From IMG/VR virus record IMGVR_UViG_3300046777_000855, positions 1-34,689 of that record: a stretch of DNA of 34,689 bases; one strand, given 5' to 3'. The notes under the pieces are model-generated. The model had not been told where the DNA came from. It did not search any database and saw only the letters and a list, made by a program, of their open reading frames with translations. Numbering within the stretch: position 1 is the stretch's first letter; each line of letters opens with the position of its first letter. A program made the position numbers and the translations under genes. This DNA comes from a virus. This document shows positions 29,927 to 34,689 of this stretch, piece by piece.

Positions 29927-29975
29927 TTTACGGATTATCGCAAGTGGTCGCATAGCCTTTACGGATTATCGCAAA
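29927..29975. promoter_or_regulatory. Operator pair O1/O2, site 3
   Basis: O1 (29927-29944) is TTTACG-GATTAT-CGCAAG; O2 (29958-29975) is TTTACG-GATTAT-CGCAAA, identical to O1 of site 1. Starts are 31 bp apart and O1 lies 8 bp beyond the PL3 TTG. Unlike sites 1 and 2 there is no rightward gene here; O2 overlaps the stop region of the nuclease gene. This argues that the pair acts on leftward transcription. Confidence 0.7.
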
Positions 29976-30340
29976 TAATTCCTTATGATTTCCTGCGCCT
30001 GCTCGAATGACCATACAAAACAAGCCGCATACCCCCTAAATTGTAATTGTAAAATGCTATCCGCTTGCGCTTGAATGTGAGTGTTAGTTTTTAGCCTGCC
30101 ATCTTTTCTTAGAGGTGGTTCTGTCTTTAATTCAATGAACAACCCTGCATGTAATTTGTTCTTAGTAATGATAAACAGGTCAGGACACTTAAACCCATCC
30201 TTTTGAATGGCCTTATTCCGCGCTGCCTGCGCTGCCGTTAGCTTGCCCTGCCCCGTGGATATGAACAGCACATCGGGGAACTCCGCGCTTAGCCATTGGC
30301 AGATTTGCTTTTGCAGGTGGTATTCAGGTTGCTTTTTCAT
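29966..30340 (-). CDS. VRR-NUC domain nuclease, 124 aa
   Basis: The fold markers are an N-terminal helix (EYHLQKQICQWLSAEFPDVL), a glycine turn (STGQGKLTAAQAARNKAI), then GFKCPDLFI and GLFIELKTE, which give the D ... E-x-K catalytic set of the PD-(D/E)XK superfamily in its stand-alone VRR-NUC form. Such phage nucleases are thought to act in recombination or DNA repair. The gene sits between the replication and erf genes, which fits. Confidence 0.85.
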   Translation of the reverse strand: MKKQPEYHLQKQICQWLSAEFPDVLFISTGQGKLTAAQAARNKAIQKDGFKCPDLFIITKNKLHAGLFIELKTEPPLRKDGRLKTNTHIQAQADSILQLQFRGYAACFVWSFEQAQEIIRNYLR

Positions 30341-30537
30341 TCCATCATATCAAATGCCCGGTCAATAACAGCCTGCCATTTAGCGGGCTTGTACTTCGCG
30401 GGGGTGTTAAGTGCCTTTATGCAGGTGCGTTCACCGCAGATATTATCCGCAACAACCGCGCGTTTGACGGCTGCCTTAAAACCCTTCGTTGTGCTGGCGT
30501 ATCTGATGACCGCCTGCCGTTTAGATTCGTAATCCAT
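30337..30537 (-). CDS. Hypothetical protein, 66 aa
   Basis: ATG 30537 (MDYESKRQAVIRYASTTKGF), 5 nt after a perfect -7 box, preferred over ATG 30555. The product is helical and basic (KAAVKRAVVADNICGERTCI) with two Cys. The stop overlaps the nuclease ATG (ATGA). It may bind nucleic acid, but no family is recognised. Confidence 0.7.
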   Translation of the reverse strand: MDYESKRQAVIRYASTTKGFKAAVKRAVVADNICGERTCIKALNTPAKYKPAKWQAVIDRAFDMME

Positions 30538-30542
30538 TGATG

Positions 30543-30573
30543 CAAAGTTATGCAATAGTGTACAAATTTACAA
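30543..30573 (-). promoter_or_regulatory. Leftward promoter inside the replication cluster
   Basis: Minus strand: TTG (30573-30571), 20 bp, TAACTTTG (30550-30543), a perfect consensus. ATG 30537 follows after 5 nt. A related palindrome, TGTACAAATTTACA (30559-30572), covers the -33 side and may be a further operator. No O1/O2 pair is seen here. Confidence 0.7.
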
Positions 30574-31023
30574 CAATGCAGCGGCACGAATTGCGCGGAC
30601 GTTCGTTGTATAGAACTCCATGTTTGCAGCAAGTGACAGCGCAGATTCGGTATCAGGCAGGATATCTATGTCCTTTTCTTCAATCCTGTTGAACCGGATA
30701 ACGCAGTCTTTAACTATTTTGCGGGTATGTTTGTCGAACTTGACAAGGCCGTCAATATTTCCGATGCTATGCAGCACGGTTGTGTGGTCATAAGCACCAC
30801 CAAACATTCTACCCATTGTTTTTAGGCTTACAAACTTGCCCACCTCTTCGTCAATGATAAACCATGCTATCTGCCGCGCTACGCAAATTTCTCGCTTTCG
30901 TGACCTCATACACATGGCAGCGTATGGCACTCCGGTTACATCTTCAACCGCCTGAATGATTCTCATGCACGTTCTTTCGGTGGATGCTGTACACTCTTTT
31001 TGTGTTCTGTCTATTGTTTCCAT
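30568..31023 (-). CDS. DnaA domain IV-like protein, 151 aa
   Basis: Residues ~20-85 match the DnaA DNA-binding domain: RSRKREICVARQIAWFI (helix with basic loop), SLKTMGRMFGG, and AYDHTTVLHSI, the DnaA signature where D-H-T-T-V contacts the DnaA box. No AAA+ Walker motifs are present. Stand-alone DnaA domain IV proteins occur in phages next to replication genes and could bind the phage origin, block host DnaA boxes or act as a regulator. The gene directly follows the primase-helicase. Confidence 0.85.
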   Translation of the reverse strand: METIDRTQKECTASTERTCMRIIQAVEDVTGVPYAAMCMRSRKREICVARQIAWFIIDEEVGKFVSLKTMGRMFGGAYDHTTVLHSIGNIDGLVKFDKHTRKIVKDCVIRFNRIEEKDIDILPDTESALSLAANMEFYTTNVRAIRAAALL

Positions 31024-32654
31024 TATACGTTTGTTTCTATGTAAAGTCCTGTTTGAATATCGTAGTTAAACATCTGCATACCGACCTCGCCCCAGTGGCT
31101 AAACTTCACTTTTTGCACATAAACCTCAACCGTGTTTTTAGCAAAGTTCCTGTAAACGGTTATGCCGTTGTCCGTTTTGTTGTAAAAGTTGGCAGAACCG
31201 GCAATATCGTAAAGTGACGGCACGTTATAAACACCTGCCTCGTTTCGCTGTATCTTTCGCGGGTGGGCAACAAGAAAGCAGTGCAGGTTGTGACGTTCGC
31301 AAAAGTTCACCAGTTTGTCAAGTGACTGGCCGATATACCTTGTTTCGCTGTCTGTGTACTGGTGTTCAAGTTTATTCCATGCGTCAATAACAAACCAATC
31401 AATCCCTTTGCGGTTTTTCAAAAGTGCAACGTGCTGTAATATGCTGTCAAGTGTAAAGTCGTTTTCCGGCTTGACAAAAAAGATACTATCATCCAACAGC
31501 ATCATGGCCTCAAAAATTTCCTCTTGGTTCATCCGGTGCTGTCCGACAAATGGCCGCTGTGTAATCTTTCTGAGTAGCTTAGATATGTGTAGTTCCACCG
31601 GCCTGTTTTCAGGTGAGTAAAACGCGCCTTTCAGGCTATGCCGCTGCAATAGTTTCACCAGCAGGTGGTCGAGAAAGTCAGATTTACCGTGACCGGGTAC
31701 GCCTGTTATCGTTGTAAGGTAGCCTTTGTGAAATTTCAGCAACCTGTCAAATCCCAGCATCCCGGTTTCGTATCCCGGAGGCAAACCATAGTTGTACAGA
31801 TTTTCCACCTCTTGCAGGTAATCTCTGATTGCAAATACACCTGTCATTGGGAACTCAACAAAGTTCCGGCATGCGTCGACAAGCGCAAGGCCACCGTTCT
31901 GCATCAGATACTCGTTAGCATCCTTGCACTCGCCCCATTCAATGTAGTTGCATTTCTCTTTCCCAAACCTGTCTGCAATAGCGTTTCGCAATTCAAGTCC
32001 GGGGCTATCATTGTCAACCGCAATATGTATTTTCTGAACGCTGTCAAACAGCGGCATGAACTTATCAAAGTATTGCAGATTCTTTGCGGCTCCGTTAGGT
32101 ACGCTGATAACATTGTTAATACCTACCTCAATCAGCGACAAAGCATCCATTTCGCCTTCAACTATCCACACTTCATCAGCGTTAATGATGCAGTCAATGT
32201 TATATGGTATCAGTTCGGCATCCTTGAAAAGTTTAAAGTTCTTTCTGCCGTCACGATATTTCACATTCACCAGTTCGCCATTCAAAAAGTAATTAAAACC
32301 GATTACAGCAACTTTTTCATTCACCTGCGGCATAAACTCCGTTTCGTGCGAAATATTCATTTTAAGGCAGGTTTCTGCGCTTATACGCCTACCTTCAAAC
32401 CATTTCAAAACTTTGTCAGGCAGATTTGTGTTGTTTTTCCACTCCGGTCGAACGTACTTTATTTCGTTGGTGCGCTCAATGATTGCACCTTTCCAGTTGC
32501 AGTGGTGGCAGAACCATGTCTTTTTGTCAAGGTTTATAGACAGGCATTTGTCGGTTTTCTTTTTGCGGGTGTGACTGCACTGCGGGCAAATAGTTTGAAC
32601 TTCACCTGCTGTTTTGCCGTGAGGCAGTTCTATGTTGTAGTATGCAAAGTTCAT
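31023..32654 (-). CDS. Bifunctional primase-helicase (T7 gp4-like), 543 aa
   Basis: The N-terminal zinc-binding domain has C23-P-Q-C26 and C49-H-H-C52. A TOPRIM domain follows with VWIVEGEMDALSLIEVG (catalytic E at ~165) and HIAVDNDSPG. The C-terminal helicase has Walker A GVPGHGKSD (~318), a Walker-B-like DWFVIDAWN and SGAN-like loop segments (IAGSANFYNKTDNG). This order is that of T7 gp4. It unwinds DNA and makes primers at the phage fork. No DNA polymerase is encoded, so the host polymerase must be used. Confidence 0.9.
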   Translation of the reverse strand: MNFAYYNIELPHGKTAGEVQTICPQCSHTRKKKTDKCLSINLDKKTWFCHHCNWKGAIIERTNEIKYVRPEWKNNTNLPDKVLKWFEGRRISAETCLKMNISHETEFMPQVNEKVAVIGFNYFLNGELVNVKYRDGRKNFKLFKDAELIPYNIDCIINADEVWIVEGEMDALSLIEVGINNVISVPNGAAKNLQYFDKFMPLFDSVQKIHIAVDNDSPGLELRNAIADRFGKEKCNYIEWGECKDANEYLMQNGGLALVDACRNFVEFPMTGVFAIRDYLQEVENLYNYGLPPGYETGMLGFDRLLKFHKGYLTTITGVPGHGKSDFLDHLLVKLLQRHSLKGAFYSPENRPVELHISKLLRKITQRPFVGQHRMNQEEIFEAMMLLDDSIFFVKPENDFTLDSILQHVALLKNRKGIDWFVIDAWNKLEHQYTDSETRYIGQSLDKLVNFCERHNLHCFLVAHPRKIQRNEAGVYNVPSLYDIAGSANFYNKTDNGITVYRNFAKNTVEVYVQKVKFSHWGEVGMQMFNYDIQTGLYIETNV

Positions 32655-32655
32655 G

Positions 32656-33351
32656 TCAGTAAACCATTATTCTGCGGTGTGGTGGCTGTGATTCGTCTAT
32701 GCACCTGCCAAGTTCATCCATGTACGGCTGTCCGTTTGCCTGCGGCTTTTCTTTTTTCAGCCAGTTACGCGCTGTAAGGTACAGTGATTTATACTCTTTG
32801 TTCCTTTTGTAGTTCTCGATCCTGTCCAGTATATCGTCAACCTGTGCAAGAGAATAACCAGCGGCCACAAGTTCGTCAACTTCATCCTGCGTTATTGACA
32901 AATGACCAAAAGCCCTATATACTTTCTTTTCATTATTATCATTCTCTTCATTCTTGTTAGTGTCCGTCTGCTGTCCGTTTGCTTTACTACTTGGTTTCTT
33001 ACTTGCTTTGTTTTCTGCGTTATCGTCTGCCTGATAGTCTTCGTACTTAACTATTGACAATAAAGTAGTTACGTTGTTTTTTTGCCTTACTATCTGCCCG
33101 TCTGTTTCAAGTATCAAAATAAAGCGTTCTACCTTGCCTCTGCTCCACTTCCATCTGCTGGCCAGCGTTTCAAGGCCATACCCAACCTGACCGCGCTTAA
33201 CAACAACACGGATTCCGCGCTGTATAATGTGACCTTCTTTGTGGTTCGCTATCAGTAATAAGTCAACCCATGCCTGCATCCGCGTAAATGGTTCTGCATG
33301 ATACATAGGGTTGTCCATAATCTTCCGGTGTATCTTTATCCAGCCGCTCAC
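32656..33351 (-). CDS. Replication initiator/helicase-loader-like winged-helix protein, 231 aa
   Basis: The start is GTG 33351 ([20 protein letters not shown]), overlapping the previous TGA. The first ~105 residues form a winged helix ([27 protein letters not shown]... [13 protein letters not shown]) of the type seen at the N-terminus of phage replisome organisers. A low-complexity Lys/Asn/Ser linker (~108-143) leads to a DnaD-like helical C-terminus ([33 protein letters not shown]). It likely brings the primase-helicase to the origin. Confidence 0.8.
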   Translation of the reverse strand: MSGWIKIHRKIMDNPMYHAEPFTRMQAWVDLLLIANHKEGHIIQRGIRVVVKRGQVGYGLETLASRWKWSRGKVERFILILETDGQIVRQKNNVTTLLSIVKYEDYQADDNAENKASKKPSSKANGQQTDTNKNEENDNNEKKVYRAFGHLSITQDEVDELVAAGYSLAQVDDILDRIENYKRNKEYKSLYLTARNWLKKEKPQANGQPYMDELGRCIDESQPPHRRIMVY

Positions 33352-33569
33352 AACTGCCTCCGTTTCTTTTCGTATTGCAGGGTCAAAACGTCCGTTGCAA
33401 GGTCTGTTTTTTTCAGGCGGTAAACCTGATAGTTAATCTTCTTTGTGATTTCCTGAAACTCTAAGTTGCCAAGTTTAGCAACAAGGTCATTCTCAATAAT
33501 GACAAGTTCAGCGTCTGTAAGTTTGGAATAATCTTTCAATGTAGTGGAATTTAAAAAATGGGCGGGCAA
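33348..33569 (-). CDS. Hypothetical protein, 73 aa, start uncertain
   Basis: There is no ATG; candidate starts are TTG 33569 ([16 protein letters not shown]), which lies in the 3' strand of the terminator-like stem, and TTG 33539 (63 aa), which lies just after it. The conserved-looking core ([38 protein letters not shown]) is helical. It is GTGA-coupled to the winged-helix gene and probably belongs to the replication module. Expression would depend on read-through or refolding of the structured leader. Confidence 0.6.
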   Translation of the reverse strand: MPAHFLNSTTLKDYSKLTDAELVIIENDLVAKLGNLEFQEITKKINYQVYRLKKTDLATDVLTLQYEKKRRQL

Positions 33570-33661
33570 GGTACGCCACTACACGACCGCCTGAATGAAG
33601 TTCAGGAACGCCCGCCCATAAGATTTTTGCTGTATGATTTCTCATTTCAGTCGTGTAGTGT
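33553..33661 (-). ncRNA. Structured leader or small RNA with interleaved helices and terminator
   Basis: Starting just after the -7 box, the minus-strand RNA begins CACTACACGAC (33660-33650), which pairs perfectly with GTCGTGTAGTG (33587-33577; 11 bp). Between them lies ATGGGCGGGC (33619-33610), which pairs perfectly with GCCCGCCCAT (33567-33558; 10 bp) beyond the first helix. The two helices are interleaved (pseudoknot order) and enclose a 6-bp hairpin CCTGAA/TTCAGG (33606-33590). The 10-bp stem is followed by TTTTTT, a terminator. It may be an attenuator for the replication genes or a free RNA of about 110 nt. I do not recognise its class. Confidence 0.6.
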
Positions 33662-33665
33662 TTTA

Positions 33666-33695
33666 CAAATATAGTTCTTTTCTGTTAAATGTCAA
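33666..33695 (-). promoter_or_regulatory. Leftward promoter of the structured RNA and replication genes
   Basis: Minus strand: TTG (33695-33693, within TTGAC), 19 bp, TATATTTG (33673-33666), a perfect consensus. The expected start point (about 33659-33662) coincides with the first base of the 11-bp helix at 33660. It lies in the end of the gene at 33685-33885. Confidence 0.75.
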
Positions 33696-33885
33696 GCGTT
33701 GTCTGCGGATTTTGTTCCGGCTGCTCTTCCATGTATTCCTGCCAGCTTTCGTTTATCCGCTGCTGCCATCCCTTTTCCCATTCCGTGAAGGCATCGCTGT
33801 TTGGCGGGTATGGGTTGATGCCGTCATGCTGTTCGTTAAGGAACTCGTCAGCGGCTTTATATCCGCGGTTAAAATAGGTGTTCAT
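33685..33885 (-). CDS. Rmf/CrpP-like small protein, 66 aa
   Basis: The sequence MNTYFNRGYKAADEFLNEQH ... INPYPPNSDAFTEWEKGWQQ has the 'G..A...G...NPYP..S..F..W..GW' pattern of ribosome-modulation-factor-like proteins often found in phages. The C-terminus is acidic (EYMEEQPEQNPQTTLDI). In bacteria Rmf dimerises ribosomes; the phage versions have no settled role. It is ATGA-coupled to the gene upstream, and its end carries the promoter for the replication genes. Confidence 0.65.
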   Translation of the reverse strand: MNTYFNRGYKAADEFLNEQHDGINPYPPNSDAFTEWEKGWQQRINESWQEYMEEQPEQNPQTTLDI

Positions 33886-34178
33886 GGTTTGCCATCCTTT
33901 ACTTTGGCGATTAATTTTAAAAAACCACCGCTACAACTTGCATTATTACCGAGAAATAAAACAGCTTTCTCCAAAGCATTCAGCAGTTCGTCACGCCGTT
34001 GTTTCAGGGCTGCGATTTCGGCTGCGGGGTCATCCATGCCTTGACAAGCGTTCACGCAGGCGACAGCTCGGGAATAATCATCAAATGACATATTTACTCT
34101 GCCGCCACCACCCATACTGAGTGATGAAACTCCGTGTGTAGCATTCCCCCACGGTTCGGGTGTATGTTTCTGTGTCAT
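33882..34178 (-). CDS. Conserved phage protein of unknown function, 98 aa
   Basis: The opening MTQKHTPEPWGNATHGVSSL and the later DYSRAVACVNACQGMDDPA match a very common phage family ('HTPEPW ... N..RivaCVNAC.G') of unknown function. The C-terminal half is a coiled coil (EIAALKQRRDELLNALEKAV). ATGA-coupled at both ends. Confidence 0.75.
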   Translation of the reverse strand: MTQKHTPEPWGNATHGVSSLSMGGGGRVNMSFDDYSRAVACVNACQGMDDPAAEIAALKQRRDELLNALEKAVLFLGNNASCSGGFLKLIAKVKDGKP

Positions 34179-34354
34179 GGTTTTATGTGTTTGTTATCTG
34201 TGATATAGCTTTTCCCGCCCTTCTGCACCCGGTAAATGCCCGGCTGCACTTCCGTCACCGTCTTACAGCAACCCAGCAGGATCATGATGGTAGCGCAGAC
34301 AGCGCAGATGATGATGAAGTCACCGAATTTGCGGATTGGTTTATTATTTTTCAT
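34175..34354 (-). CDS. Small membrane-anchored protein, 59 aa
   Basis: ATG 34354 (MKNNKPIRKFGDFIIICAVC) is preferred over an upstream TTG. A basic start is followed by a hydrophobic segment ending ATIMILLGCCKT, so it is either a single-pass membrane protein or a lipoprotein with cleavage before a Cys at LLGC. The rest is short and polar (GIYRVQKGGKSYITDN). Confidence 0.65.
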   Translation of the reverse strand: MKNNKPIRKFGDFIIICAVCATIMILLGCCKTVTEVQPGIYRVQKGGKSYITDNKHIKP

Positions 34355-34356
34355 AG

Positions 34357-34533
34357 TCAATCCATATCTGATATGTCAAACGGTGCTTTTTTAAGCCTGA
34401 TTTGTTTGAGTCTCTGAGCTCTACGCACACCCCTAAAATAATTACGTATGTCGTTTTTTACACTATCTCCCATATATGTATAAGAAATATACCATCGAAG
34501 TAGTTTCTGTTTTAGTTTGCGTAATCGTTTCAT
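34357..34533 (-). CDS. Small very basic protein, 58 aa
   Basis: ATG 34533 overlaps the stop of the alanine-rich gene (ATGA). The product is Lys/Arg-rich (MKRLRKLKQKLLRWYISYTY, NYFRGVRRAQRLKQIRLKKA) with an acidic end (PFDISDMD). It probably binds nucleic acid or membranes. A longer frame upstream (Cys/Gly-rich) is an artefact of the 12-bp repeats. Confidence 0.7.
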   Translation of the reverse strand: MKRLRKLKQKLLRWYISYTYMGDSVKNDIRNYFRGVRRAQRLKQIRLKKAPFDISDMD

Positions 34534-34689
34534 GGCTGCACCTCCAGCATTTCGATAAGAATCTCTACCTGCCTCTTTCTCGCAGCAGCCGACGCAGCAG
34601 CCGACGCAGCATCCCTCGCAGCCATCGCAGCCCACGCAGCAGCCGACACCGCAGCCGACGCAGCATCCCACGCAGCATCCCTCGCCGCA
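34530..34689 (-). CDS. Alanine-rich tetrad-repeat protein (C-terminal part at contig end)
   Basis: This is the second, partial copy of the gene described at 1-535, with the true stop TGA at 34532-34530 (end: EMLEVQP). Compared with the left copy it has one amino-acid change, Arg (agg) to Trp (tgg), at codon 34668-34670, and one silent change in the last full codon. Both residues are usual in such tetrads, so the difference may be natural variation or an assembly error at the contig end. Confidence 0.8.
   Translation of the reverse strand, partial: AARDAAWDAASAAVSAAAWAAMAARDAASAAASAAARKRQVEILIEMLEVQP
34544..34689. repeat. Terminal direct repeat, right copy
   Basis: Repeats 1-146; the first 126 bases are exact. 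The unit genome therefore runs from 1 to 34543. Confidence 0.9.

Noticed and set aside
32160-32172. CTATCCACA as a DnaA box marking the origin
   Set aside because: It is a single site inside the primase TOPRIM coding region with no cluster of further boxes or AT-rich stretch around it. I could not locate an origin.
31665-32777. A 370-codon plus-strand open frame opposite the primase-helicase gene
   Set aside because: The minus-strand frame has zinc, TOPRIM and Walker motifs and is coupled to its neighbours. The plus-strand product has no recognisable domain and no promoter; it mirrors the codon pattern of the real gene.
1-34689. Diversity-generating retroelement for the tail fibre genes
   Set aside because: No reverse transcriptase and no template/variable repeat pair is visible near 19918-22505.
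1-34689. Integrase, excisionase, CRISPR array, tRNA or rRNA genes
   Set aside because: No recombinase signature, no regularly spaced direct repeats and no cloverleaf were seen by eye; a tRNAscan run would settle weak tRNAs.

Overview
The window is a complete, circularly closed genome of a tailed, siphovirus-like phage that most likely infects a member of the Bacteroidota. Positions 1-146 recur at 34544-34689 (the first 126 bases identical, two mismatches near the contig end), so the unit genome is about 34,543 bp and the break falls inside one alanine-rich gene. The host guess rests on promoters of the Bacteroidota type (TTG, 19-20 bp, TAnnTTTG), start codons placed 4-5 nt after the -7 element, few Shine-Dalgarno sequences, and phage protein families familiar from that phylum. 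I see no integrase, no tRNA and no CRISPR array; a virulent or non-integrating lifestyle is the simplest reading.

Layout. (1) 822-2603, rightward: small proteins of unknown role plus a sigma-factor-like protein. (2) 2593-5563: two glycosyltransferase-like genes and a methyltransferase interleaved with a small membrane protein and the terminase small subunit; the terminase large subunit follows. (3) 6713-13685: a putative tail-assembly chaperone with a -1 frameshift signal, an HK97 gp10-like protein, two large tail proteins and the tape measure. (4) 13703-19921: XkdF-like protease, scaffold, major capsid, major tail protein, portal with a MuF-like end, and connectors; head genes thus lie downstream of tail genes. 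(5) 19918-24408: two tail-fibre/adhesin genes, small proteins, a membrane protein, a holin and a spanin-like protein. (6) 26049-24397, leftward: five small early-type genes. (7) 26152-27538, rightward: four small genes and the endolysin. (8) 31023 down to 27593, and across the contig junction from 696 through 34530 to 30568, leftward: replication and recombination genes (winged-helix initiator or loader, zinc/TOPRIM primase-helicase, DnaA domain IV protein, VRR-NUC nuclease, Erf annealing protein, ribbon-helix-helix protein) and many small proteins.

Control. Three sites (697-821, 26050-26151, 29868-29975) carry the same module: a leftward promoter with a 14-bp palindrome (TGYAA-N4-TTRCA) in its spacer, then 8 bp beyond the -33 element a pair of 17-18-bp operators (TTTRCG-N6-CGCAAA) 31-32 bp apart. 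At the first two sites the same operators overlap a divergent rightward promoter, one leading into the late region and the other into the endolysin cluster. This looks like a genome-wide early/late switch. A second motif, TACTTTT, lies 5 nt before four late start codons and in variant form before a fifth, and may be a late promoter class read with help of the phage sigma-like protein.

The most unusual non-coding element is at 33553-33661 on the minus strand: a strong promoter starts an RNA of about 110 nt that can form two interleaved perfect helices (11 and 10 bp) plus an inner hairpin and ends in a T run, right at the start of a replication-region gene. I do not recognise it as a named RNA class.
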